From contig NC_049992.1 of the NCBI RefSeq assembly GCF_000003815.2, positions 11,174,753 to 11,238,752 on the forward strand: DNA of 64,000 nt. Direction: 5' to 3'. The stretch is from Branchiostoma floridae. Taxonomy: Eukaryota; Chordata; Leptocardii; Amphioxiformes; Branchiostomatidae. The notes beneath the pieces are model-generated. The model was not told where the DNA came from. It saw only the letters and a list, made by a program, of their open reading frames with translations, and did no database searches. Shown here piece by piece: positions 27,101-35,590 of this stretch (position 1 is its first letter; each line of letters begins with the position of its first letter). The position numbers and the translations under genes are program-made.

Positions 27101-30084
27101 TTCACTTTATTTTATTTTCAGTTATCATACAGGGTAATGTTCTGAAAGTTAGACTGAACAGTGCAACATTGCTGTATTGTTCTTCAGTAGATCTAGATGC
27201 TTGCATGATGCTATTTCTATCCATATTTCAGGTGTGGTTTGACAGGAGAACTAACTACACCCGCTCCCTGGCTGTCATGTCCATGGTGGGGTACATCCTG
27301 GGTCTGGGAGACAGGTACGTCAGACACTCAGCTGAGAGTTTGTTTATTTTGCACACCCAGTAAACTTGTAGTAACAATCTAGGTAGGTAGAAAGTGTAGT
27401 GGGTTTTTTTTAACATGCTTGAGGTGTGGCTCTCTTCAAACATGGAACCTATACTAAACATCCTATCAAAGGAACGTCCCTAATCAAAGCTAAGTACTCA
27501 ATTTCACCTTAGAAGAGTGAGGAAATCTGCCTTTCATCAACATCAGGACCTGTCAAGGATTCAAATTTAAGTCAATACCCCAGGTCCTGAGCCAACAACC
27601 CTAACCACAAGACCATCATTATTTCGTGGCAATGGAGTAACATAATTATATAGTCAAGCAAAAATTACTGCTGTATTAGATGGTCCATGATGGTAATATT
27701 TTTTTCTTTTACTTAATGATACCAGCACATTCTGAATGAAAAAATCCCTAACACATCAGAAAATCAAGGTTCCTGTTTATCATAGCTGCATCTGTCCTTG
27801 GTGCTGATTGGCAATCAGATTATCTACTTGTACCCCCTTGGAAGCCCTTGAGTTTCAAGTTGTTCATTTCATATCATGAAGGGACAGCTGAGAACCCTCT
27901 TCTAGTTACATGTAGATATGTGTAGATTCTAACTGTCACATGGAAAGTTTGTATTTGATGCACTTCTAGGCATCCTTCCAACCTGATGTTGGACCGTCTG
28001 TCCGGTAAGATCCTGCACATTGACTTCGGAGACTGTTTCGAGGTTGCCATGACCAGGGAAAAGTTTCCGGAGAAAATCCCCTTCCGTCTCACCAGGATGC
28101 TGACCAATGCCATGGAGGTGAGTAATGTCACTTTGTCTATCATTAACTTCAGTGTGTACACAGTTCACAGCAACAACCTGTAATAACGGTCACTGATATA
28201 CATATAATGAAACAAGATGAATGTTTGTCAGTATGATTTTTCCTTTCATCTACCTCTCTTGCTGTAGTAGCTAAGTAGTAGCTAAGTAGTAGCTAAGTAG
28301 TAATTATAATTATAATTATAGTTTTAAAAAACTCTTTAAACAATCAATGAAGTAGTTATCTTTGTCAGGTAAAAGGGCCAGTACAGTCTTGTATAATAAT
28401 TTACTGGCTGTTAAAACCAATTCAATGAATGTAATGTATGTTTTGATATGAAGAGGCTGGCGTACATTATTGAACCTTCCCCTGCTGTCCAACCCTATAA
28501 CCAACAGAGAAATGGTATCCAAATGGCTAGTTCAGTGTGATAAAGGTGAAAGAATCAGACAAGAGTTATTTGCTGATGGAACCTTCTGTTTTCAGGTGAC
28601 TGGGATTGATGGGAACTACCGTATCACATGTGAGAAGGTGATGCGTGTGCTGAGAGACAACAAGGACTCCGTCATGGCCGTACTGGAGGCCTTTGTGTAC
28701 GATCCTCTGCTCAACTGGAGACTGGTGGACAGTATGTGGACTCTTTGTCTTTCATCAGAGCGCTTATTTTCTGCTTTTGAAACGTGTAGTGAGTTTGCAG
28801 CAATTGACATACATGTAAAATATCAGATTCTGTTTTTGCCCAAATCTCTATATGCTACTATCAGAGAATAATGGTGCAGATTTGATTCCATACTATACCT
28901 CAGACTGTTGTATGTTGATACACATATAATATGTTTAATTTTTTTGTTCCCAGCTGCTCCCAAAGGCAAGAGATCCAAAACCAGGACAGAATCTTACTCA
29001 GCAAGCCAGTCAGGAGCAGGTAAGAGCAGTGCTTCAATTTGTTTTGGAAATACATGTATTTCATATTGAGAGTTCAATGTCCAAAAATAGGGAGGTAGTA
29101 TAATGGTTCAAAATACATAATGTTATAAGCCTAAATGTTGTTGTATTACAATGTATTACACTTTTACATTTGGCATTAGATGCTCTTGAGGAGATTGGCC
29201 AGGCCACTCAGAGGAACAAGGGCCTGTCTGAGTCTGTACAGGCTTCATGGGGTAAGTAATGTTACTATACTTCGTACTATCACTTAAATTTCTTTTTATT
29301 TCACACACTTTGCTGAATATGCTCATTTTCTCTTCTATGTCTACATGGATGTCTTCTTAGTCTGTTTCTAACTTAGAAGTTATTTCATAAGGCTGATTTT
29401 TATTTGTTGTTTTTATTTGTGAGTAAATGGGATGTATGTATTTTATTGGAAATTCACACACCAAGTGCCTATAAGTATTATAACTGCATACTAATGTTTT
29501 AATAGATGACAGTGAGGGCCCCAAACCTGAGGCTTTGAATAAGAAGGCAGTGCAGATCATCAACAGAGTCAGGGACAAGCTGACAGGTAAAGTTGAACTT
29601 AGAAATGTTCAATCATGGAAAAATTTTGTATCATTTTTCCCTTTTTTCGAACTTTTTTTATCTTTAACCCTTCACCTCTTGTCCCCAGGTCATGACTTCA
29701 ACAAGGATGAGTCTCTGGAAGTGCCTACCCAGGTGGAGCTCCTGATTGGTCAGGCTACGTCACATGAGAACCTGTGTCAGTGTTACATAGGATGGTAAGT
29801 TGGTGCTGATTGGTCAAGCCACGTTAAGAACCGAGTACTAGTATATGACATGATCTTTTGCTATATAAGATCCTATTCAGTACAATGTATATGTAAGCGC
29901 TGTTACTTTTCATAAAGATGGACTCTATTTATTGAGTTTGGTAATTAAAACTATCAAAATCATTTATCATATTACATGTATGTGACATATTTTGACTTAT
30001 TTGCACATCTATTGCTAGATTTAGGACTAGCCTGAAAACAGTAAGAGAAAGATTGTTTTGTATTCCAGGTGTCCTTTCTGGTGA
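7434..30084 (+). CDS. MTOR: mTOR serine/threonine kinase, C-terminal 1,108 codons (26 exons)
   Basis: Catalytic subunit of TORC1 and TORC2, a PI3K-related Ser/Thr kinase controlling growth and autophagy. Exons: 7434-7512, 12086-12225, 12624-12840, 13310-13495, 15392-15517, 17812-17942, 18071-18184, 18876-18993, 19461-19646, 20078-20278, 20648-20746, 21069-21191, 21628-21810, 22494-22628, 23030-23204, 24470-24605, 25798-25945, 26527-26649, 27232-27314, 27970-28117, 28596-28731, 28954-29019, 29180-29251, 29506-29586, 29689-29794, 30069-30084. All boundaries are GT/AG, all phases agree, and the sum (3,328 bases) gives one open frame to TGA at 30082-30084. Near-identity to vertebrate mTOR is visible throughout, for example [38 protein letters not shown] and the C-terminal CYIGWCPFW. 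The order is FAT, FRB, kinase, regulatory insert, FATC. About 1,440 N-terminal residues (HEAT repeats) are outside the window; the first visible exon enters in phase 2. Confidence 0.96.
10677..10718 (+). repeat. (CT)n microsatellite
   Basis: CT repeats followed by a short (CTCA)n, in the mTOR intron 7513-12085. That 4.6-kb intron otherwise holds only the SINE at 11909-12055. Confidence 0.95.
11909..12055 (-). repeat. tRNA-derived SINE, antisense, abutting mTOR acceptor
   Basis: On the minus strand this reads TAGTCCAGTGGTTAGCGG (A-box-like, about 12020-12040), a B-box-like GCTTGATTCTGG, and a body ending in ACGTTAAGCCGTGGTCCAC. The same order of motifs occurs on the plus strand at 26795-27025, so the two are copies of one family. 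The A-box end lies only about 30 bases before the exon starting at 12086. Confidence 0.7.
13765..13914 (+). repeat. direct duplication, copy 1
   Basis: About 150 bases here recur at 14223-14375 with modest divergence: both share CTTTCTACAAGC, GTAAAACAGTATCAGCTGTC and CCTGTTCTCATT in the same order. They are intronic in mTOR. A retroelement-like tail lies between them. Confidence 0.7.
14150..14222 (+). mobile_element. 3' end of a non-LTR retroelement or SINE
   Basis: The stretch GACTCCAGGAAGAATAG is followed by GGAGATTCCTAATAAACAAACAAACAAG. This is the shape of a retroposon end with a polyadenylation-like signal and a short (CAAA)n tail. It ends exactly where the second copy of the flanking duplication begins (AGCTTTC). 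Confidence 0.45.
14223..14375 (+). repeat. direct duplication, copy 2
   Basis: Second copy of the unit at 13765-13914; it carries a small insertion (CTTGAACTTGAAAG) relative to copy 1. Confidence 0.7.
17104..17242. repeat. MITE-like element with TA-flanked inverted ends
   Basis: The ends TAGCCTCCTCTGCAGACTTT and AAAGTCTGCAAAGGAGACTA are about 24-bp inverted repeats, and TA at both tips is consistent with a Tc1/mariner-type target. It lies in the mTOR intron before the exon at 17812. Confidence 0.6.
18465..18677. repeat. dispersed MITE-like repeat with CCGC/GCGG motifs
   Basis: The element begins TTACGGTAATGCAGAAACTT and ends CCGCAAACTTAAATACATTT then ACAGTA, giving short imperfect inverted termini. 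Inside it, forms of CACCGCAAACTTATAACCAC and TACCGCAAATTTAAAACCA recur, as if built from a degenerate GCGGT/ACCGC unit. It is intronic in mTOR. Confidence 0.5.
21628..22628 (+). CDS. MTOR: mTOR FRB (FKBP12-rapamycin binding) domain exons
   Basis: Exons 21628-21810 and 22494-22628 encode the four-helix FRB domain: [52 protein letters not shown], then [19 protein letters not shown]. The residues that contact rapamycin in human mTOR (Ser2035, Phe2039, Thr2098, Trp2101, Tyr2105, Phe2108) are all present, so rapamycin sensitivity is expected. FRB also helps admit substrates to the active site. Confidence 0.95.
22011..22229. repeat. foldback MITE family A, copy 1
   Basis: A palindromic element of about 220 bp. 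The left end carries TTCACCTTTATTCGCGGGGT and the right end ACCCTGCGAATAAAGGTGAA. Internal arms hold GTCGACGGATGGTGGT and ACCACTGTCCATCAAC, again in inverted orientation. A related copy lies at 26125-26345. It is in the mTOR intron between the two FRB exons. Confidence 0.8.
23030..25945 (+). CDS. MTOR: mTOR kinase N-lobe exons
   Basis: Exons 23030-23204, 24470-24605 and 25798-25945. They encode [20 protein letters not shown], the [14 protein letters not shown] strand, [20 protein letters not shown] (the Lys equals human Lys2187, an ATP contact) and [17 protein letters not shown]. The segment ends in [17 protein letters not shown]. The phase-1 intron after 23204 falls in the glycine-containing P-loop region. 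The 1.3-kb intron 23205-24469 is filled by a tandem repeat. Confidence 0.95.
23583..24469 (+). repeat. 394-bp tandem repeat reaching the exon acceptor
   Basis: Two near-identical units are offset by 394 bases: CCACTCTGAAGCCCTCGAGC at 23650 and 24044, and CATTTCTTCATT at 23811 and 24205. A partial third unit (from about 24380) runs straight into the 3' splice site, where ACAGCAAAGTTTTCCATTTC precedes AG at 24469. Each unit contains a (CAT)n microsatellite. A further partial copy is at 27780-27872. Confidence 0.8.
24664..25556. mobile_element. candidate non-autonomous DNA element with about 30-bp terminal inverted repeats
   Basis: The left end TGTAACATCCATTAGCATAA then TACCGGTC is mirrored at the right end (GACCGGTATTATGCCAATGC then ATGTTACA). 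The interior (about 0.9 kb) repeats ACCGGT motifs near both ends and has no significant ORF. It lies in the mTOR intron after 24605. Confidence 0.55.
26125..26345. repeat. foldback MITE family A, copy 2
   Basis: Same architecture and length as 22011-22229: the left end is GGTTCACCTTTATCCGAGGG, the right end ATAAAGGTGAACTAGCGTTA, with internal GTCGACGGACGGTGGTTT mirrored by AAACCACTGTCCG. It lies in the next-but-two mTOR intron. Confidence 0.8.
26527..28731 (+). CDS. MTOR: mTOR kinase C-lobe exons with catalytic and activation loops
   Basis: Exons 26527-26649, 27232-27314, 27970-28117 and 28596-28731. The catalytic loop is [12 protein letters not shown]: Asp and Asn correspond to human Asp2338 and Asn2343, and the Arg codon is split by the intron 27315-27969. 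HIDFGDCF supplies the metal-binding DFG (codons at 28022-28030), followed by the activation loop [19 protein letters not shown]. The lobe ends with [20 protein letters not shown]. All residues needed for activity are present. Confidence 0.96.
26795..27025 (+). repeat. tRNA-derived SINE, sense
   Basis: An A-box-like TAGTCCAGTGGTTAG at 26809 and B-box GTTTGAATCCC at 26854 are followed by a body with GGGATGTTAAGCCATGGCCC. It matches the antisense copy at 11909-12055. Lack of a cloverleaf-competent 3' half and the long body argue against a functional tRNA. Confidence 0.7.
27485..27632 (-). repeat. tRNA-like SINE fragment, antisense
   Basis: On the minus strand it reads TGGTCTTGTGGTTAGGGTTG (A-box-like), then ATTTGAATCCTTGACAGG (B-box-like). 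The spacing resembles the other SINE copies, but the body differs, so it may be a second family. Confidence 0.45.
28263..28320 (+). repeat. short tandem repeats
   Basis: Three copies of a 12-base unit (AGTAGCTAAGT) are followed by (TAATTA)n, in the mTOR intron after 28117. Confidence 0.8.
28954..29586 (+). CDS. MTOR: mTOR regulatory insert exons (S2448 region)
   Basis: Three small phase-1 exons (28954-29019, 29180-29251, 29506-29586) encode the negative-regulatory linker between kinase and FATC. The first carries [13 protein letters not shown], aligning with the human site around Thr2446/Ser2448. The middle exon ([16 protein letters not shown]) is not conserved. The third returns to strong conservation with [20 protein letters not shown]. 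All three are symmetric (phase 1 in and out), so skipping the middle one would keep the frame. Confidence 0.93.
29689..30084 (+). CDS. MTOR: mTOR FATC domain and stop codon
   Basis: Exons 29689-29794 and 30069-30084 encode [20 protein letters not shown] and CYIGWCPFW, then TGA. The essential C-terminal FATC motif and its two Cys are intact; the one change from the human FATC I can see is Lys to Gly in ELLIGQ. The last intron splits the Trp codon of GWCPFW. Confidence 0.96.
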
Positions 30085-30695
30085 TGCTGGACCTTTCCTG
30101 TCTACAAGCTCAGACCTGCCACATCAGTGATTAGACCTACCAAGTGTCTGTAGCAGTAGGACTGGCAGGTGTTATGGAGTGTGATGAAGTGATGAGTCAT
30201 TGTGATATACCGGGTGACAGTTGCAATGCATGGTTATCATGTATTTGTGCCTACAGGACTAGCTTTACGCATAATCTTCAACAATCATGAGAGGCTTCAT
30301 GTCATACAGTGTGTAGAGTTGGGTTTGGTTCTAAAGAAAGAGCTTTAAATATACTAGACGTCATGCTGGGTTTCATCAGCCTGCCACCTTTTGATCTGAT
30401 AGTTTTCAACCCAAAGTTGCAAATTGGCTTAAAGCCAAAAAAGGGTAATCTGATCTATGACGACAGCGAAGATGATGATGATGATGATGAATCTGATCTA
30501 TTTACTGTGTAATTCTTCATCTGGTACAGGACCCTACAGTAAGTATGGGGTCAGGTGACAGATCTTGATCAAGTTGTGGTTATAGATGAACTAATCTGAA
30601 GACTAATTGTGAAAGAAATGTGGAAGTGTACATACAATATGAAATATAATGCATTAATATCAACAACTCAATAAAGGGCAGTCAGTCGCAGCTTG
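30085..30695 (+). terminator. mTOR 3' UTR and polyadenylation signal
   Basis: After the stop there is no further conserved coding. AATAAA occurs at 30670-30675, followed within about 30 bases by a GT-rich stretch (TTGTTGTGTTGTC), the usual vertebrate-type poly(A) arrangement. A (GAT)n run at 30470-30490 lies in the UTR. Confidence 0.7.
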
Positions 30696-31574
30696 TTGTG
30701 TTGTCTTTACTTCAAAACCTCTTGTGCTTCATGCCAGTATTTCCAGCTTGAATCACAACAAAAGTAGTATGATACAATATTTCTTAAGATTTTGAAATTT
30801 TAAAATCTCTGCTGCAACAACAAATATCTGCACCATTTTTCGTTGCATCCATAATCATAGTTATAAAATCTCAAGCAAGATTAAAAATCTTTTTGTCATA
30901 TATATCTGACTTATATAAGAATCTTCTCTTTCCTTAAAACAATTTGTAGCACATACACACATTTGAAATGTTCCTAATGTATGTTTCATGCATTTACAGG
31001 GGTATATCAAATCAGTCATTTTAAAAAAGGTATTTCAATGTAAAAAGCTATTTCAAGACCTTCTTTTCAAACCTCCCTTTCTAGACCCCCGTATAACAGT
31101 TGTGAAAGACAATACACAAAATAGGACACTAGATCTTTATATACTCTTCATGGATTCCCTTAACAAATGATACCTGTTAATGGATGTCTTCTCTACCTTT
31201 TCTCATTCATCAAAAACTGCTCTATGGCACAAAGACACAAGTAGATACCGGGTAGCACCTCATTTGAACGACTGGCTTAATGTTCGCATTCACCATTCCG
31301 TAGTCATGCTATCAATTCAGTAATACAAAATGCAATACTTCTTGGCATGCAGTCTTGTACTTATAACGATCAACAACACCACACACGCACACACACACAC
31401 ACACACACATGTTGTAATACATTTCTATTCTTTCTGTTGCATTCCTACAGTGTAAAGATTCAAAATATACTCTATTTGTAAGTAGTTGTTGCTTCTAGAT
31501 CTTTGTATTCTTAACAAAACTTGTAACTTAATCCTATTCACGAAGCCAAGCAATTTATCAACTTGAGGTGATCA
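30696..31574. other. short convergent intergenic spacer
   Basis: Between the tail of mTOR and the tail of the minus-strand gene I see no coding sequence. It contains a (CA)n microsatellite at 31383-31408. I could not find a canonical AATAAA for the minus-strand gene. Confidence 0.5.
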
Positions 31575-34500
31575 TCAGACATAATATAACACACAGCCGT
31601 TGTCCTCACAAGTTTTAGCAGGACCCCCATGGCACTGGTACACCACGTCCTTAGAGTTGGTGGTGTGTTTGCCGGAGAAGCACAGCCCCGTCATGTAGGA
31701 GTTCACTCCCTCCTGGTAAAACGTCATCTTGTTCAGGCGGAACTCTGTGGAGCATGCGCGGCATTTGAAGGTCGTACTGGTCGAGTGTTCCTTCTTCTTC
31801 ACCACGCAGTTGTTTGGGTGGCTCAGGGCACAGCGTTCGGAGTCGAACCTTGGAGAAAACAAAATATAGTACTTTACTTTTAATTTGGTATATTTTGTGT
31901 ATTGAAAGCTATGTATCACACAGAAGCATTGCTAGAATCGTGGGTGTTTCTGAGAAAGTAACTAAAAGTGTACCTACACCACACCCTGCAAAGATGTGTC
32001 CTTTGTGCATGTATATTACTAGGCAAAATTACGTAAGATAATCACGTATTGTTCAATCACGGCTCATAGATATCAAGATTAACAGATCTGCCCAAAGATA
32101 TTGTTACGAGACAGACGGCTGTCTGTTCGAGAACAGTTTTAAGTTTTATAACAGCGATACCCAGTGCTTGGTAACAAACATTGAAAGACCCTTCGAACTG
32201 TACATTTGCCTTCAAAGAGGTTATTTCACTGGATACAAGGTGACTATATCCAGGTGAGCATGAATAGACCACGAGGTAACTGGTAAGCAACACCCAACGT
32301 CATGTACATGGGGAGAAATGTGAATAGTTTACGATTTCGCGTTGCAGGTGATAGCGAGGGGTCGTCAAATGCACACCACACCACGAGACTGCACCTGAAT
32401 ACAATACTGATGATTTTTACGACGTAAAAAGGGCATGATGCCTTCATCAGTTCTGCGTGATCTTCTGTCAATATTTCATAACCTGCAGCGTACATTCCCT
32501 CTCATAGCAGCCATAAATATGTCTCCAGGACGGCCTAGTGTCACAGAACCCATTGGTAACAATAGAGGTGATATATATAAAGCCATAGATCATAACTTTA
32601 ACAATGGAAGATCAAAGACCATTGTACCGAGTGACTGCGGTAATATATTCTGACCAGATCATTAGTTACCTAGGACTCTTTCCCAAAGGACTAGAAATGC
32701 CGCCACCCTATATCTGTATGTGTCTTTTACTATGTGAAAACGTGATCTGCATATCTTCTGTCGGTACATCATTTAGATGAAAATTCAATGGACCAATATG
32801 TGATCGTTCTCTAATCCCCCCTTTTTAAAAATCTTGGCAAATCAGGATAATGAAGTGGCTTTTTCACATTGAACATTCCTCACGAATAAGTCCACCACAG
32901 CCAGTTGAAACTACCCTGCCCCAAATAACCATAAGCTTAAAACCGCCGTATCGGCGCACATCTACATTGTATTTGATACCGCCTGTTACTTCATTTACGA
33001 ATGAATAGTTTATGAGTGTGGAGGAAAATACTGACAGCTCCATCCATTCTCCATGGCCCAATTGTGTCCGATGTTTGATGATGAAACAGGAAATGATTGA
33101 CAGCAACTTTGTCCAGCACGCACTGAAACTAACAGACGCTTCTACCGAATATGTGGAGGCTGTTCTTTCCAAATCTACGTATGTGTTGGCACCCAGTATC
33201 AGCTACGCTGCCTAGGTTTGTCATGTTTGCATTGTCTGCAATTTCAATAAAGTGAAATAATTTTAAAATCTCTTGTTACTGACGTGTAAAAACATTTACC
33301 TGCCTACCTACCCACCTAGTCCCTTGACCTGCTTGTCGGGGGGACAAGGTAGACATGGTTGTATGAATAAGCTTGACTGTGTATAACTATAATTACCACG
33401 TGCGTAACCTCAGTAATACAGATGCCGTACATATACATATGCTTTGTGCCTACCTTGGGTTGTAGTTCTTGTGACACCTGACACAGTGTAGCTGAGAGGC
33501 CGGGGGGTGTCTGTGTCTGGGCAGGAGGAGGCTCATCGCCATGATCAGTTTGGCGTCTTTCCGCTTCAAACGTCTCTTCAGGGCAGATTTCAGCTCCTGT
33601 GGAATTGAGAAGACATTGCCCTCAGTATCATATGGCAACGATAAATTTGTAACGAGGGCGCCATTTAATCAACCAAAGGATCAATTTTATAGCAATCTAG
33701 GCTCACATGTGTAGTGTATTCCGAAAACGCCGTGTCCGAAAGTGTTTCTTGAACTGGTAATGATTTTATCAAGATAAACAATTTGTTTAGGCTATTTCAT
33801 ATTGCCCCACCCCAAACTTTCTTTACCATCGAAAATTGTACAATACTTATAAATCATTTTAGTATTTGGACAAACTCAGAGAATATCCAAGCCATACCTG
33901 GGGGTCCATTGTATCCAACAGTTCCGACATCCGCACCAGCTCGTTGCTGAGGTAGGAGCACTTCACAATGGCCTGGTCCTGAGTCCACTGGTCGCGCGCT
34001 CTCTTGGTGGAGTCCGTACGGCCGTTAGGGAGTCCGTTTACTGCTCGTCTCCTATCATCCTCGAACTTTACATGACGACCTTTAGGACGAACGTCGTGGT
34101 GTTCGTCGTGGTCATGGTCCCTGTGGTGGAGGATTGTGTGCAGCCGGGGTGTTTGTTCGTGCTCAGGTTCGAGTGCATCCCGGTGCTCCTCTGTGGAAGA
34201 TGGTGTTCTTACGCTGCCGTCACTTGACAGCGGAGTCAGGCCATTTTCTCGCTCGTGAATCAAGTCACTGTTCGCAAATCCGATGCCGGAGTCTTCCAGT
34301 TTTTGCACTAACTCGTTTATTTGCTGATGCCGCGGCATGTTGCTGGTCTGATGTGGATGCTCGACTCCGTTGTGCTCTGATTTTAGATCGTTTCCACCGA
34401 CAAAATCACCAGCTTCCTCCCGATGTCTGTCGTAACCACGGCGACCACCGGCGATACCACTTTCCAACAGGTGGTGTCTCAACTCCATTTTTGAAGCATC

Positions 34501-35590
34501 AGAATCACTATCGGTGCTCTGTTCTACCTTGCTCTGCCTCATAAGATTCGTCCTTTGTTGAAGACTTCGGGCAAACGAACTCTCCATGACAAAGGGCATA
34601 CCATCTGCGGAACCGCCTACTTCTAAGGGATGGTCACCATTTTCCTGTAAGGTATCATTCTTGCTGTTGTCCGCATCGATGTTACTTAGCCAGGTGTCTG
34701 ATTCGTCATGCATGTCTTTGCTGGAATCTTCTGTCTCACCTGACACATGCCAACTGTCGCCATTTTGATGACTATGATCGACACCTTGTTTATCTTGTAC
34801 TTGGGTGTGCTCGTCACTGCCTATCTGAACAGGTAGGCTGTCATTGCTGTGATGTGGTGAGGTTTGGCCAGGAGGAGACTGGTGGATTAGGGAGTCACCT
34901 ATTTGAGTCGTTGTTTCAGAAAGATCATTTGGCACTGGGTCATCATTTATGACAGAAGTTTCTGAATCTACTTTCTTGGCCAGTTCCACGTGACCTGTGT
35001 CACTAGATAGGACACTGTCGTTGTTGTTGTGTACTTCTTTCGGTATAACGTCTTTTTCCGTAACCGGAGAGTCCCGCAAATCACCATTTTGATGGCTGTG
35101 GCTCAATTCTGTGCGTTTCGTGGGGAATGCGTTTGGTTTAACGGCATCTTTTGAACCGTCAGCGTCTTTATCCTTCTGTTGACTCGTATGTAAAGGCTTT
35201 GTTTTTGTGAGCTGATCTCTCTTCTTCAGGTCCCTCATCCACGGCCGCTCACCGTCCATGGCTTGTCGTTTTCGTTTATCAATCGGGAAGTGGTTTTCCT
35301 CAAACATCTTGCTTATCTTCGCAACTTTTCCTTTACCTTTATTTGGATTATTCCAAGCACGAGAACTCAGATCAAGGACTTCCTGTTTCTCCGGAGCGCG
35401 ATGTGACCGGGCCGTGTTGTCCAGGGACTGAAACCCGTCCACAATCGTGGCGACTTCCTTGTCCTCTGCACACCCGTCCAAGGCCTGTTCGATATCGTCC
35501 ATCGAGTACGCCATTTTGCTGATAGTCATCCGCATAAGCTCTTGTTGGTTTGATGGTAACAGCAGTAGGAAGATGGCCCTTAATTCATAC
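31575..35590 (-). CDS. unrecognised hydrophilic protein with C-terminal Cys/His-rich domain (3 exons seen)
   Basis: Three minus-strand exons join in phase: 33898-35590 (acceptor TTTCTGCAG/G, donor CCCCAG/GTATGG), 33454-33596 (acceptor TTCCACAG, donor CCCAAG/GTAGGC) and 31575-31848 (acceptor TTCTCCAAG, stop TGA/TAA-type at 31575-31577). About 700 residues result. The start of the large exon is hydrophobic-helical (YELRAIFLLLLPSNQQELM, then MDDIEQALDGCAEDKEVAT), like a small helical domain. The middle 450 residues are Ser/Asp/His-rich, probably disordered, with HSHQNGD occurring twice. Exons 2-3 hold a compact domain with ten Cys plus His: LHCVRCHKNYNP, CALSHPNNC, FKCRACSTEF, LCFSGKH, and YQCHGGPAKTCEDNGC. 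A zinc-binding fold is the natural reading. I do not recognise the family and give no function. No signal peptide or membrane span is seen, so it is probably intracellular. Confidence 0.85.
33898..35590 (-). CDS. large internal exon of the unrecognised Cys/His-rich protein gene
   Basis: A 1,693-base exon entering in phase 2 and leaving in phase 0. It encodes the helical N-terminal segment, the basic patch DKRKRQAMDGERPWMRDLKK, and the long disordered region ending RMSELLDTMDPQ. Its length and lack of internal stops make it the best-supported unit of this gene. Confidence 0.88.

Noticed and set aside
30309..30512. 67-residue frame after the mTOR stop
   Set aside because: Lies in the 3' UTR before AATAAA; acidic end comes from a (GAT)n run.
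34134..34544. 136-residue plus-strand open frame
   Set aside because: Antisense shadow of the large minus-strand exon 33898-35590.
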